A DNA stretch of 64,000 nt from Haloprofundus halophilus (GTDB lineage Archaea; Halobacteriota; Halobacteria; Halobacteriales; Haloferacaceae): NCBI RefSeq assembly GCF_003439925.1, contig NZ_QQRR01000003.1, forward strand, positions 62,001 through 126,000, in the 5' to 3' direction. Below the pieces are notes generated by a model. The model had not been told where the DNA came from. It saw only the letters and a program-made list of their open reading frames with translations, and did not search any database. A program made the position numbers and the translations under genes. Positions 8,339 to 17,411 of this stretch are shown in pieces (positions within the stretch are counted from its first letter, which is position 1; each line of letters begins with the position of its first letter).

Positions 8339-8742
8339 TCATGCACTTCCCTCGAGGACAAAAGCGCGGTGTCGTGGTTTCACTCGAACCAGAAGCCGGA
8401 CGAGACTTGAACCAATTTACCACTGAGTGTATTCGACTTATCGACGAGTGAATTCGGGATTCAAGCACGAATGATATTACACTAGACTGTCTCTCAAAAA
8501 CAAATCAGTCAGATTATATTTCTGCAATCGATAGTAAGAGATGCAGTAGCGTGCTGCATCACCGAAATCGGGCGTCGTAGTGCTGACACACCCATTACGA
8601 CGATCAGAGGCACCCCCGAGATTCCCCCTTTCAATATAGCTCTCTGGAAACTCTGCGCTGTACTGCTCAAAAGTGCCTGTAGAGCGTACAAGAGTGTCGG
8701 AAAGTACTACGACCTGTAGAGAGGTTTTGCAAAAGCCGCGTA

Positions 8743-8805
8743 CGCGGTCCCGAGGCCACCTTTTGACTCATGCGCTGTGGATGGGTGCGTCAACCTCGGG
8801 GCCGC
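8743..8805. other. Strong 12-bp stem with structured loop, possible RNA or mobile-element end
   Basis: GCGGTCCCGAGG (8744-8755) pairs with CCTCGGGGCCGC (8794-8805) with one G-U pair; inside, TTGAC (8763-8767) pairs with GTCAA (8789-8793). No open frame explains it and GC content is well above the flanks. Not SRP RNA (no helix-8 motif) and not RNase P RNA. It may be an independent structured RNA or a transposon terminus. Confidence 0.4.
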
Positions 8806-8840
8806 AGGCCTACTTCTACAACGCCACCCTATAAATCTAC

Positions 8841-8898
8841 GGCTCTGTTAAAATCGTAAATCGGCGACAGGTTTCAGAAATCGTGCTGAATACAGAGC
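8841..8898. repeat. Possible insertion-sequence terminus (GGCTCTGTTA ... TACAGAGC)
   Basis: Begins GGCTCTGTTAAAATCG and ends GTGCTGAATACAGAGC; the outer GCTCTG and CAGAGC are complementary. A similarly built 53-bp block stands at 40354-40406 (GGCTCTGCTGAAACC to GTGCAAGATACAGAGC). The shared termini suggest solo ends of one IS family, but no transposase is attached. The flanking 8339-8930 otherwise holds only a 36-codon open frame of no clear meaning. Confidence 0.35.
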
Positions 8899-8930
8899 GC
8901 GTATCAGTCTTTGACTCGACCTCCCTGTGG

Positions 8931-9113
8931 TTACTTGAATCGCTCGAAGGTAGCACGCTCAAAATCGTCACTCCCACATTGACAACTTCCATCAGTCCCG
9001 ATTGGACGGTGATTATCATTTTCCAGTTCTTCGGCTTGATAGAGAGTGCCGCATTCGACACATTTAGCGACGACATTAGATTCACTCTCTGATTTCGAAT
9101 CTTCCTTCGGCAT
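8931..9113 (-). CDS. CxxC zinc-finger microprotein
   Basis: 60 residues, acidic N-terminal tail, then CVECGTLYQAEEL and a second knuckle CQCG, giving a rubredoxin-like or zinc-ribbon minimal fold. Such small zinc-finger proteins are abundant in haloarchaea, some affecting biofilm or motility; no role can be given here. Strand chosen over the opposite frame because of the Cys pattern and acidic composition. Confidence 0.65.
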   Translation of the reverse strand: MPKEDSKSESESNVVAKCVECGTLYQAEELENDNHRPIGTDGSCQCGSDDFERATFERFK

Positions 9114-9573
9114 GTTCCTTATTGGAGTTCGGGGCTACGTTGGTTGCTTTCGGAACGTTACTCTGTCCGGGTGTTACTCACATCATTACACAACGAGAAG
9201 TAATTTTTCGACAGATAAATTTCAAATCCCCCTCGCAGGTAGTCCGGCGTTGAGAAGGCGAAACAAATGAGGCCTTCAAGATGGATGCAACCTCTCTATT
9301 CAGCACGCGTCTTCTGCTCTCGGCTGAGGGTTTCAACAGAGCCAAATCTACTTTCTCGACTACCACGACAAAATGTATATAGTTTCTTTGCTGAGTTGCA
9401 CTCCGCTGCAATTGATTCGGTGGTATGACATATCTGGCATTTGTTCTTCCAATTGCAGTGATGGAGCCACTGAACGACCGGCCCTCCAACACGCCGACAC
9501 GACGCCAATTTTGTAAAACCAGCCTCAGTCGATGAAAGGATAGTTAGTACTGCCCGGTATAGATGTAGATACG
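9114..9573. other. Gene-free stretch, nothing recognised
   Basis: Short frames on both strands have no haloarchaeal composition or known motif. The last ~60 bp must hold the promoter of the channel gene at 9574. Confidence 0.4.
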
Positions 9574-10575
9574 ATGAGTCTTGGATATCTTGTCCTCGGC
9601 GTTCTCTTGCTCGTGATTGCTACTGTGGATATTCTCTGGACGACGCTCTGGATTGAAGGTGGTGCTGGACCACTCACCTCACGTTTGATGGACGGCACAT
9701 GGCGTACACTCCGGCGTCTTACGGACGGGAACAGCTACCTTCTTTCATTGGCTGGCCCCTTCATCCTCGTGAATAGTCTCGGCGTTTGGATTGCGTTACT
9801 GTGGACTGGTTGGACCTTTGTGTTCGCTGGCTCAGCTACCTCACTCATCAATACGACTACTGGCAGTTCGGTTTCGTGGCTCGACCAGCTCTACTTCACA
9901 GGCTATGCCATGTTCACCCTCGGAAACGGTGGATTCGCACCGAACGGTGGTATCTGGCAAATCGTGACGGTCCTTGTCACGGCGAATGGCATGCTCTTTG
10001 TAACGCTTAGCGTCACGTACGTCCTCTCTGTGTTGGGAGCAGTTACCCAGAAGCGCTCCTTTGCCATCGGCGTTACTGGGCTTGGTACTCGCGGTGGCGA
10101 AGTTATTCGAGCAGCATGGAATGGCCAGGAATTCGAAGAACTTCCTCTCCTCCTCAATACTCATATCACCGAACTAAATAGGCTTACGTCGAATCACAAA
10201 GCATATCCAATTCTTCATTATTTTCACAGTGCACGCTCTGATGCTGCAGCGATCACAAGTATCGCTGTCCTAGATGATGCGTTGACGATACTCCATGTCG
10301 GAATTCCAGACCAACATCAACCAAGTAATATCATTCTCGAGAGTGGCCGTTCGAGTATCGAAAGTTATCTCAAGACACTGCATGGTTCGTTTGTTGATCC
10401 TGAAGGACGTACGCCACCGCCGCTTAGCCTTGACTCAGTTCGCAATGCTGGTATCCCAACAGTCTCAGAAAGTGAATTCGAGACTGCTCTTGACGATCTG
10501 AAGATGCGACGGCGAACGTTACTGGAATTAGTCGAATCTGATGAACGCCAGTGGCCTACCGATCCGCCCTCATAA
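9574..10575 (+). CDS. Two-TM ion-channel-like membrane protein
   Basis: 333 residues: membrane segments at ~3-25, 55-85 and 135-160, with a re-entrant stretch between the last two reading YFTGYAMFTLGNGGFAPNGG. The position matches the K+-channel pore loop, but the filter TLGNGGF departs from TVGYGD, so selectivity for potassium is doubtful. The C-terminal ~170 residues are soluble (AAITSIAVLDDALTILHVGI). Pore-type protein is likely; ion and gate are unknown. Confidence 0.65.
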   Translation: MSLGYLVLGVLLLVIATVDILWTTLWIEGGAGPLTSRLMDGTWRTLRRLTDGNSYLLSLAGPFILVNSLGVWIALLWTGWTFVFAGSATSLINTTTGSSVSWLDQLYFTGYAMFTLGNGGFAPNGGIWQIVTVLVTANGMLFVTLSVTYVLSVLGAVTQKRSFAIGVTGLGTRGGEVIRAAWNGQEFEELPLLLNTHITELNRLTSNHKAYPILHYFHSARSDAAAITSIAVLDDALTILHVGIPDQHQPSNIILESGRSSIESYLKTLHGSFVDPEGRTPPPLSLDSVRNAGIPTVSESEFETALDDLKMRRRTLLELVESDERQWPTDPPS

Positions 10576-10579
10576 GTAA

Positions 10580-10664
10580 CCCGTGAAAGCCATTACTCAC
10601 GGGATGGCTTCAATTGTTATCTCCAGTGCCATCCTCGCCCGCCGTAAACGGCGGGATTCTCTCG
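10580..10664. repeat. Two hairpins, the second an IS200/IS605-type end scar
   Basis: Hairpin 10580-10603 (CCCGTGA, 10-nt loop, TCACGGG) stands just past the channel gene and may terminate it. A second at 10638-10655 (CCCGCCGT-AA-ACGGCGGG) is embedded in CCATCCTCG...ATTCTCTCG, the same layout as the right end of the intact element at 57681-57714 (CATCCTCCCC...GGGCGAGGATTCC). I read it as a solo transposon end. Confidence 0.45.
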
Positions 10665-10796
10665 CTGCTAAAAGATAGTATACACCCACTTCCTGTTCAC
10701 TACAGTAGATGGTCCAGCAGAGATGAACCAGAAGCAGATACAAAACCAATATACAGGGCAGGCACAGCCACTAACTGAATGAGCGCCTGAGTGTGG

Positions 10797-11030
10797 CTAT
10801 TCCGACTGTTCGAGCCTCTGTCGTTGAGCCTCGAATTCTTCGTCGGTAAGGTCACTACGGACGTACGCTGTTCGGAGTTCTTCCATTGCAGGATTCCGTA
10901 ATTGTTGGGAGTCGCTCATTTGCTTGGTGAGGAGATAGCCTCCACCGAGAAGAACAAGGAGAAAGGCAAGCGGAACGAGCAGCGCAAGGAGCATCCACCA
11001 GCCACCAATTGGCCCGTAACCACCCATCAT
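10797..11030 (-). CDS. SHOCT-domain membrane microprotein, N-terminus probably frameshifted
   Basis: 77 residues from 11030: a Gly/Met start, one membrane helix (WWMLLALLVPLAFLLVLLGG), and a SHOCT tail (NPAMEELRTAYVRSDLTDEE then FEAQRQRL). It is a close paralogue of the protein at 13597-13950. Upstream, another frame reads MMTILLLILGATVVLPFF, equivalent to the first helix of that paralogue, and the two frames differ by one base near 11042. So the gene may be a frameshifted full-length copy rather than a complete short one. SHOCT proteins are small oligomerising tails of unclear role; copper genes surround it. Confidence 0.6.
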   Translation of the reverse strand: MMGGYGPIGGWWMLLALLVPLAFLLVLLGGGYLLTKQMSDSQQLRNPAMEELRTAYVRSDLTDEEFEAQRQRLEQSE

Positions 11031-11257
11031 ACCACCAAATTCCCTCCCGTTGTGAAAAACGGCAGTACGACGGTTGCTCCGAGAATCAAGAGGAGGATAG
11101 TCATCATGCCGAATTGATCCGATGGGATCTGATCCTCAAATCTCTGAAAGCACACGCTCAAACCGTTCGTGGACTTCGGTAGCAATCGAGTGGGTCCGAG
11201 AGGAAACCGGCTTAAGTAGACGTGCGTGTGAATGGTGGGACGTTGAACGACGAGAGC

Positions 11258-11341
11258 TACCGGCCAATTGCCGGCGACTGATTGCCGGTGGCCCTACCCT
11301 CAACGAGCGAACCCCGTCTTGGGTGAACGAAGTAGGGTGAT
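11258..11341 (+). repeat. Second IS1341-type guide-RNA/right-end relic
   Basis: Starts TACCGGCCAATTGCCGGCG with an internal perfect stem (CCGGCAATTGGCCGG type) and contains GGCCCTACCCTCAACGAGCG paired with AAGTAGGGTGA at the end. The first 31 bases match 3301-3331 at 28 positions, but it lacks the four extra hairpins of that copy. No tnpB frame is attached upstream. Confidence 0.5.
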
Positions 11342-11350
11342 TTACCTAAC

Positions 11351-11842
11351 TTAGATTTCGACGTACTTTTCTTGAGCTTGATCCCCACCAATCACGTATA
11401 TGGTCCATGATTCTTGTTTCGTTCCACCCATACCAGGTGTCCCGGCTGGCATCCCGGGGAGTGCGACGCCCTCGATTGCCGGTCTCTCTGTGAGGAGCTT
11501 TGCGATTACTTGTGCTGGAACGTGTCCTTCAACGACGTAGTCTTCTAAGACGAGCGTATGGCAGCTATGGAGGCTTTCGGGGACATTATACTTTTCTTTG
11601 ATAGAAACGATATCATCCGGAACCGTCTCAGTAAGCTTCCCATCAATGTTGTTGCGTAAGTACGACGCGTACTGTTTACAGCATCCGCACCCAGGTGCAT
11701 TGTACTGCTGGGCATTGGTGACTGCCGCTTTCTCTTCGAGATCCCAGTTACGTGTATTGGACGAGCCAAGGCATCCAGCAACACCGAACACACTGGCAGT
11801 TACCAATGTCTGGACTGCAGTTCGCCGTGTAAGAGGCATCAA
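11351..11842 (-). CDS. DUF411 metal-binding lipoprotein
   Basis: 163 residues. N-terminal twin arginine (TRRTAV) and lipobox-like GVAGC suggest Tat export and lipid anchoring outside the membrane. Core motif APGCGCCKQYASYLRN followed by SLHSCHTLVLEDYVVEGHVP and a Gly/Met-rich ALPGMPAGTPGMGG are typical of DUF411, a thioredoxin-like family found in copper-resistance clusters. Likely an extracellular copper-handling protein, consistent with the CopZ/CopB genes 3-6 kb away. Confidence 0.85.
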   Translation of the reverse strand: MMPLTRRTAVQTLVTASVFGVAGCLGSSNTRNWDLEEKAAVTNAQQYNAPGCGCCKQYASYLRNNIDGKLTETVPDDIVSIKEKYNVPESLHSCHTLVLEDYVVEGHVPAQVIAKLLTERPAIEGVALPGMPAGTPGMGGTKQESWTIYVIGGDQAQEKYVEI

Positions 11843-12058
11843 AGGTACTATCTTGGCGAAAGATTAAAACGCCTCTTACTTTACTAGGTATTATTCCAAC
11901 ATTTCCATTTCCAAAATATCTTTATTTATATAGAGGTCTCTATATTTTCTGGCGTAGACTGTTAGGTCTCAGGGGCTTGGTTTGGGTGTCTCTAAACAAT
12001 AGACTGTTTGTGTTGTAAGTACTCTTCTTCAATCCGTCGCTTAATACTCGGTCTTACA

Positions 12059-12106
12059 GAAAGTCGAGGAGAAGACCCCACGACTTTAGTCGTGGGATGA
12101 ATCCGA
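12059..12106 (+). repeat. IS1341-type left end upstream of a ruined tnpB
   Basis: GAAAGTCGAGGAGAAGAC is followed by the hairpin CCCACGAC-TTTA-GTCGTGGG and ATGAATCCGA. The complement of 59061-59110, the left end of the intact element, reads almost the same (GAAAGTCAAGGAGAAAGC ... GGGGATGAATCCGA). Confidence 0.6.
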
Positions 12107-12149
12107 TAAACAACGACGCGAACCACGAGCAATAGCAAGCCCGAGTCTC

Positions 12150-12545
12150 CAACGGTAGTACGCCTCGTTCTGCATCAAAGCTGAAGAATCTAAGAAACCC
12201 GCCGTCGAAGACATCAACTCCGGGGACACCGTTGGAATTGACCTCGGCGTGTTGAACTTCGCCTACGACTCGGACGGACGCTCTGTCGGGCGACTCGACC
12301 CAAGTTATCCGGCGAGAGAGCCCCCCAAACGTGAGAAACGTTTCGCTCTCGCGCAAGTCCACGCCCGGATGTCGAACAAGAAGCGCGACTACAGGCACAA
12401 ACTCGCGCACTTCTACACTATAGAGTACGACGCCGTGTTCGTTGAAGACCTCAGCGCCCGAGGAATGCTTGAGTCCTTCGAGAACGCGTGTCACGTCGTA
12501 GCCGTCCCGAAGGCGACGACCAAAATGTGCGCGACGTGCGGCGTT
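12150..12545 (+). pseudogene. tnpB (IS1341-type) remnant
   Basis: Decayed TnpB reading on the plus strand: VGIDLGVLNFAYDSDG (first RuvC aspartate), then QVHARMSNKKRDYRHKLAHF, then FVEDLSARGMLES (second RuvC acid), then KATTKMCATCGVWAL (first zinc-finger pair). The N-terminal DNA-binding part, the second Cys pair and the last RuvC aspartate are missing, and there is internal loss before and after residue 60. The matching left end lies at 12059-12106. Confidence 0.75.
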
Positions 12546-12548
12546 TGG

Positions 12549-12663
12549 GCCCTGGTAGCGTCGAATGGATGGAGTCGAACATGGGTGTGACCGTCAATGA
12601 GATGGCCCAGGACATGGCTGACGACGACTACAACGGCGGGATGTACGGGCAGGGCCACTGCTG
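12549..12663 (+). pseudogene. C-terminal fragment of a Met/Cys-tailed protein joined to the tnpB remnant
   Basis: Open frame without a start: GSVEWMESNMGVTVNEMAQD, then MADDDYNGGMYGQGHC and TGA. Its Met/Gly/His/Cys-rich tail looks like those of small copper-associated haloarchaeal proteins. It begins where the tnpB sequence stops, so the transposon remnant or a deletion cut the gene's front off. Confidence 0.45.
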
Positions 12664-12724
12664 ACGGCCCTGACCGTTTCGATCGTTTCAACCGAATACA
12701 GAAACTCACTACCAACTCACAATC

Positions 12725-13078
12725 ATGACGCAACCCCCCACTCACATCGGACGCACTGCTCGTCGACTCGCGATACTCGCTGTCCCGCTGCTGGTCGCAG
12801 TGACTGGAACAGCTACTGCCCACGGCGGCGGGAGCTACGGCAGCGGCATGATGGGCGGCGGCTGGGGCCTCTTCGGCGGCGCGATGGGGTTCTGGGGACT
12901 CCTCTGGATGGGGCTCCTCATCGCCGTCCCGCTCTACCTCGCCTATGCGCTCCTCAACCGAGGATCCGGTGGGAACGAAGAGCAGTCGCTGTCGGTTCTC
13001 CGTGAGCGCTACGCCCGCGGGGAGCTCTCGGATGACGAATTCGATCAACGGCGAAATCAGCTCGAACGCACCGGATGA
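12725..13078 (+). CDS. SHOCT-domain membrane protein with signal peptide
   Basis: 117 residues: basic start, a hydrophobic leader ending TGTATAHGGG, a Gly/Met/His-rich segment (SGMMGGGWGLFGG), one strong membrane helix (~57-80) and a SHOCT tail (LRERYARGELSDDEFDQRRN). The glycine-methionine-histidine patch may bind copper, but that is inference. Same orientation as the DUF302, second SHOCT and CopZ/CopB genes downstream. Confidence 0.75.
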   Translation: MTQPPTHIGRTARRLAILAVPLLVAVTGTATAHGGGSYGSGMMGGGWGLFGGAMGFWGLLWMGLLIAVPLYLAYALLNRGSGGNEEQSLSVLRERYARGELSDDEFDQRRNQLERTG

Positions 13079-13173
13079 CTGGAACAGTTGCTGTTCCAGC
13101 CGGTACATCACACTCCCAACGCCCACCGTTGCGGTACCCAACCGTTAACCCCACGGACGGGGTATAATATTCC

Positions 13174-13590
13174 ATGGAATACACAATACAGACATCAGTC
13201 ACTGGCGAATTCGACGACGTCGTTAAGGCAACGAACGCTGCACTCACAGACGGGGGATTCGGCGTCCTCTGTGATATCGACATTCAGGCAACACTCAAGG
13301 AGAAGCTTGGCGAAGAGTTCCGTCAGTATCGCATCCTCGGTGCGTGTAATCCCCCGCTGGCATACGAAGGCTTGACCGAGGAAATCGAGCTCGGTGCGCT
13401 CTTACCCTGCAACGTCATCGTCTATGAGACCGATGACGGCGACATCGTGGTAAGTGCGGTCGATCCGGAGCAGTTGGTCGGGATTGCTGATAACGACGCG
13501 CTTGATTCCATCGAAACCGAGGTCACTGAGCGATTCGATCGTGTACTGGCAGCCGTTAGAAATGAGTTCGACCCTGCGTCGGAGGCCTAA
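13174..13590 (+). CDS. DUF302 family protein
   Basis: 138 residues of soluble alpha/beta type: FDDVVKATNAALTDGGFGVL at the start, then YRILGACNPPLAYEGL, then LLPCNVIVYETDDGDIVVSA. This is the canonical DUF302 pattern (dimeric alpha/beta fold, biochemical role unknown), often next to copper, redox or sulfur genes. Ends 6 bp before the next SHOCT gene, so an operon is likely. Confidence 0.88.
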   Translation: MEYTIQTSVTGEFDDVVKATNAALTDGGFGVLCDIDIQATLKEKLGEEFRQYRILGACNPPLAYEGLTEEIELGALLPCNVIVYETDDGDIVVSAVDPEQLVGIADNDALDSIETEVTERFDRVLAAVRNEFDPASEA

Positions 13591-13596
13591 TCTTCG

Positions 13597-13950
13597 ATGG
13601 CTTCATCGAATCAACTGGACACAACGACGGTGCTGCTCCTGATTCTCGGAGCGTTCATCCTCTTTCCGTTGCTCACGATGGGGATGGGGTTCGGCGGGAT
13701 GATGGGATACGGGGGAATGATGGGCCAGTACGGTAGTACCGGCAGCTGGTGGCCCGTTATCGGAATGCTCGTCCCACTCGCCTTCCTCGTTGCGCTTCTC
13801 GGCGGTGGCTATCTCCTCTTTAGACAGGTGAGCGAAACACAAGCATCTCACAATCCCGCGATGGAAGAATTACGTCTGGCGTACGCCCGTGGCGATCTCA
13901 CGGACGAAGAGTTCGAATCCCGCCAAAACAATCTAAAACAATCAGAGTGA
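13597..13950 (+). CDS. SHOCT-domain membrane protein
   Basis: 117 residues, two hydrophobic segments (~11-33 and ~48-72) separated by a Gly/Met patch (GFGGMMGYGGMMGQYG), and a SHOCT tail (NPAMEELRLAYARGDLTDEE). Full-length paralogue of the protein at 10797-11030. Begins 6 bp after the DUF302 stop. Confidence 0.8.
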   Translation: MASSNQLDTTTVLLLILGAFILFPLLTMGMGFGGMMGYGGMMGQYGSTGSWWPVIGMLVPLAFLVALLGGGYLLFRQVSETQASHNPAMEELRLAYARGDLTDEEFESRQNNLKQSE

Positions 13951-13962
13951 CCTCCCTCTAAG

Positions 13963-14151
13963 GTGCCAATGGCATCACACGTAGTTACCCTGTACGTCGA
14001 CGGCTTCGCGCTGGTCGGGCTTGGCGGCCTCCTCGAAGGCGTACTCTTCGAACTCCTCCAGGTGTCAATCTTCGAGGCGGGATTCGTCGCAGCACTCATC
14101 ACTGCGGCCGGGATGCTGTCAATCCTCTACGCCCTGTATGCCCGAACCTAA
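13963..14151 (+). CDS. Truncated DUF7521-like small membrane protein
   Basis: 62 codons from a GTG at 13963. Two hydrophobic stretches; the sequence LGGLLEGVLFELLQVSIFEA then AAGMLSILYALYART corresponds to the back half of the small haloarchaeal membrane family I know as DUF7521, usually ~85-90 residues. The first membrane helix appears missing, so this may be a non-functional remnant. Function of the family is unknown. Confidence 0.5.
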   Translation: MPMASHVVTLYVDGFALVGLGGLLEGVLFELLQVSIFEAGFVAALITAAGMLSILYALYART

Positions 14152-14309
14152 GTATTCGAGACGCCCATTTGAAAACGGCCTCTGTGCGTCATACTTGGTT
14201 CGAAGCCGATACTAATCGGACTGGTCTCGTTCTCGATAGTGGAGGGTCACAGGAGTATTATCTCCGTATTCGTCGTACCATAACGTATGATTCATAGTGC
14301 GAGCGCATA

Positions 14310-14335
14310 CCCGCGTCTTTAGGCGCGGGAGGAGG
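14310..14335 (+). repeat. Solo IS200/IS605-type right-end hairpin
   Basis: CCCGCGTC-TTTA-GGCGCGGG followed by AGGAGGTCAA, the right-end style of these elements. It directly precedes a gene fragment that lacks its start, suggesting that insertion and later decay removed the front of that gene. Confidence 0.5.
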
Positions 14336-14340
14336 TCAAG

Positions 14341-14535
14341 AATCTTACCGGAGTGTTCGGCGCGATCGTTCTCCTGTTTCCCGACCTGTATCGGAGATTT
14401 GCCACCGCGCTTCTGTACAAACGTCCGGAGTCGATAGAATGGAACGCGCGACTCCGCTCGGGTATTCGGGCAATCGGCGCAGTATATGTCTTTTTAGCGG
14501 CGAAGACGTACAGGGAGCGCCACAACAATACCTGA
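14341..14535 (+). pseudogene. 5'-truncated small membrane protein gene
   Basis: Frame enters from the transposon scar and reads TGVFGAIVLLFPDLYRRFAT, then NARLRSGIRAIGAVYVFLAA and KTYRERHNNT. Two hydrophobic stretches. An ATG at 14353 would permit a 60-residue product, but the N-terminus appears lost. Family not recognised with certainty. Confidence 0.45.
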
Positions 14536-14680
14536 GCCTCTCGCCATCGACAGCTGGAGTCTCCGAGATCTGGTTCATTTCGGCCGCAGGTGTTACTTTG
14601 AATCTAAGGTTTGAGCCCCACGATACCAACATAATCGAAGGGAAAACCCGCTAAAGACAGGGGACCGTATGTATTCGTGT

Positions 14681-14878
14681 ATGACGACAACCATCACCGT
14701 GGAAGGAATGTCGTGCGGTCACTGTGAGCAGACGGTCGGGGAGGCGCTCCAAGAGGTCTCCGGCGTGACTGACGTGACCGTCGACAGGGAGAGCGAACAG
14801 GCAAGCGTCGATGGTGAGGCGAATGTTACGGCCCTCGTAGAGGCCGTCGAAGACGCAGGGTACACCGCTCGCGCCTGA
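14681..14878 (+). CDS. copZ: Heavy-metal-associated (HMA) copper chaperone
   Basis: 65 residues from ATG 14681 (an in-frame ATG at 14669 adds four). Ferredoxin-like HMA fold with the metal site GMSCGHCE near residue 9 and a typical ending EAVEDAGYTARA. Such proteins carry Cu(I) in the cytoplasm and hand it to P-type ATPases; the CopB-type ATPase begins 146 bp downstream on the same strand. Confidence 0.9.
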   Translation: MTTTITVEGMSCGHCEQTVGEALQEVSGVTDVTVDRESEQASVDGEANVTALVEAVEDAGYTARA

Positions 14879-15024
14879 GTATATCGATTTGCGGATAGCA
14901 CGGACCGCTTCGAGACACCGGCTTACCGTTGTCTTTGAAGTGTGTCTACGCAGGTCCTGCTGTACGGTTTCAGGGGCGAAGATTCAGGGAGCCGGCGGGT
15001 CCACCTGTAAAGAGGATATGATCT

Positions 15025-17349
15025 ATGGACGACCACAAAGACACAAATGAGAATCCCCCAGGAGGGGAACACCAGCAGGACGACCGCAGTCACCAGCACG
15101 AACACGGCGAGCACGATGAAACAGCCGCCGAGGCTGACGAACAACGGGTAGAACAGGAGCTACTGGAGGACGAGGCTCACCCTGCTGCGGAGAGTGAGAG
15201 AGCGGTCCACGAGCAACACGAGCACACTGGACACGAGGGCAAAGGGCACGGCCACGGCTCCCACGAGGGGCACGGTGAGGGGCATGGCGGGATGCACGAA
15301 GGCCACGAGCAGATGTTCCGCCGGCGCTTCTTTGTCTCGACGCTCCTGTCGATTCCGGTCCTCCTGTACAGCGAAATGCTGCAGGAGTGGATCGGGTTCT
15401 CCGTCCCTGCGTTCCCGGGCAGCGAGTGGATCAACCCCGTCTTCGCGGTTATCGTCTTCGCGTACGGTGGGGTTCCGTTCCTTCAGATGGCGGTACCGGA
15501 ACTGAAAGACCGGTCGCCGGGGATGATGACGCTCATCTCGATGGCGATCACCGTCGCATTCGTCTACAGCCTCGCGAGCGTGGTCTTCCCGACGCAGTCG
15601 GCGTTTTTCTGGGAGCTCGTCACGCTAATCGACATCATGCTGCTGGGGCACTGGATTGAGATGCGGTCCGTACGCCGGGCCTCGAGCGCGGTCGACGAAC
15701 TGGCGAAACTAATGCCGGATACCGCCGAGCGCATCACTGACAATGGAGAGACCGAAGAGGTCCCTGTTGGTGAGCTTTCTGAAGGCGACCTCGTGCTCGT
15801 CCGACCGGGCGCAAGCGTCCCTGCTGACGGTATCGTCGAGGAAGGAGATTCGGACGTCGAGGAGTCAATGATTACCGGTGAGTCGAAACCGGTCTCGAAG
15901 GAACCCGGCGACGAGGTCATCGGCGGGACAATTAACGGCGACGGGAGCCTTCGCGTGCGCGTCGGTGCGACGGGCGAGGAGACGACGCTTGCGGGCATCA
16001 TGCGCCTCGTCGAGGAGGCCCAGCAGAGCAAGTCGAAGACACAGGTGCTGGCCGACCGCGCGGCAGGCTGGCTGTTCTACGTGGCCCTCGGTGCGGCAGT
16101 CGTGACAGCGATCGCGTGGACGGTCGCGATCTCGTTCGACGCGACCGTCATCGAGCGCGTCGTGACGGTGCTTGTCATTGCCTGCCCACACGCACTTGGG
16201 CTCGCCATCCCCCTCGTGGTCGCAATCAATACATCGCTCGCCGCTCGAAACGGGATGCTGGTCCGCGACCGGATTGCAATGGAAGAAGCGAGAAATCTTG
16301 ACGCGATCATCTTCGACAAGACTGGGACGCTCACCGAAGGCGAGCACGGTGTCGTCGACATGGTGACTGTCGACGGGGTTGACGAGGACGACGCACTCAG
16401 GCTCGCGGCGGCCGTCGAGAGCGACTCCGAACACATGATCGCCCGCGCCATCCGCGAGGCCGCTAACGAGCGAGACCTAACTACTCCTGGCGCGACCGAT
16501 TTCGAGGCAATCAAAGGCCGAGGAGTCCGCGCGAACGTTAACGTCTCCGGCTTTGCCGGAGGCTCGTCGGACGCGTTCGACGGTGGAAACGAGGTGTACG
16601 TCGGCGGGCCGAACCTGTTGACCCAACTCGATAGCGAGATTCCCGACCACCTCCAGCACTTCGCTGACGACGCCGGCCAGAACGCCCAGACCGTGGTGTA
16701 TCTCGTTCGCGAAGGAGAGTTGATCGCCGCGTTCGCGATGGCCGACGTGATCCGTGAAGAGAGTTTCCGCGTCGTCGACGCCCTCCATGACCTGGGAATT
16801 GAGGTGGCGATGCTGACTGGAGACTCCCAGGACGTCGCCGATGCCGTCGCCGACGAACTGGGTATCGACACGGTGTTCGCCGAGGTTCTCCCCGAAGACA
16901 AGGACGTGAAAGTCCAAGAGCTCCAAAACCAGGATAAGCTCGTGGGGATGGTCGGCGACGGCGTGAACGACGCGCCGGCGTTGACGCGGGCCGACGTCGG
17001 AATCGCCATCGGGAGCGGCACCGACGTCGCGGTCCAGTCGGCCGACGTCATCCTCGTCCAGAACAACCCGATGGACGTGGTTCGGCTCGTGAAACTCAGC
17101 AAGGCCAGCTACCGAAAGATGCAGGAGAATATCGTCTGGGCGGCCGGATACAACGTATTCGCAATTCCGCTTGCAGCTGGCATCCTTGCGCCGATCGGGG
17201 TTTTGCTGTCCCCCGCCGTGGGCGCCCTCCTGATGTCGCTGAGTACGGTAATTGTCGCGATCAACGCGCAGCTACTCCGACGCGTCGATCTGTCGCTCCC
17301 GAACCTCCCAGGAGTAGCATCACCTACTGACGCTCAGGCCACAGACTGA
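15025..17349 (+). CDS. copB: CopB-type copper-translocating P1B ATPase
   Basis: 774 residues. A very long His-rich N-terminus (~1-95, many HEH/HGHG runs) replaces HMA domains. P-type ATPase signatures: TGES at ~284, CPH in the sixth membrane helix at ~387-389, phosphorylated DKTGT at ~431, [10 protein letters not shown] near 645. CPH rather than CPC marks the CopB/P1B-3 group, which exports copper (Cu2+ or Cu+) or silver. Together with the HMA, DUF411, DUF302 and SHOCT genes it makes a copper-resistance island. Confidence 0.93.
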   Translation: MDDHKDTNENPPGGEHQQDDRSHQHEHGEHDETAAEADEQRVEQELLEDEAHPAAESERAVHEQHEHTGHEGKGHGHGSHEGHGEGHGGMHEGHEQMFRRRFFVSTLLSIPVLLYSEMLQEWIGFSVPAFPGSEWINPVFAVIVFAYGGVPFLQMAVPELKDRSPGMMTLISMAITVAFVYSLASVVFPTQSAFFWELVTLIDIMLLGHWIEMRSVRRASSAVDELAKLMPDTAERITDNGETEEVPVGELSEGDLVLVRPGASVPADGIVEEGDSDVEESMITGESKPVSKEPGDEVIGGTINGDGSLRVRVGATGEETTLAGIMRLVEEAQQSKSKTQVLADRAAGWLFYVALGAAVVTAIAWTVAISFDATVIERVVTVLVIACPHALGLAIPLVVAINTSLAARNGMLVRDRIAMEEARNLDAIIFDKTGTLTEGEHGVVDMVTVDGVDEDDALRLAAAVESDSEHMIARAIREAANERDLTTPGATDFEAIKGRGVRANVNVSGFAGGSSDAFDGGNEVYVGGPNLLTQLDSEIPDHLQHFADDAGQNAQTVVYLVREGELIAAFAMADVIREESFRVVDALHDLGIEVAMLTGDSQDVADAVADELGIDTVFAEVLPEDKDVKVQELQNQDKLVGMVGDGVNDAPALTRADVGIAIGSGTDVAVQSADVILVQNNPMDVVRLVKLSKASYRKMQENIVWAAGYNVFAIPLAAGILAPIGVLLSPAVGALLMSLSTVIVAINAQLLRRVDLSLPNLPGVASPTDAQATD

Positions 17350-17383
17350 GAGTCTCTGCTTCTAAAGAATACAGCGAGAGTGT

Positions 17384-17403
17384 CACGGGTCGGGTGACCC
17401 GTG
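17384..17403 (+). terminator. Hairpin terminator candidate after copB
   Basis: CACGGGTC-GGGT-GACCCGTG, an 8-bp perfect stem with a 4-nt loop, 35 bp past the copB stop and followed by GTACTTT. Archaeal terminators mainly need T-runs, which are weak here, so the role is tentative. Confidence 0.45.
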
Positions 17404-17411
17404 GTACTTTA

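Noticed and set aside
8743-8805. SRP (7S) RNA
   Set aside because: The invariant helix-8 loop motifs are absent and the structure is too short.
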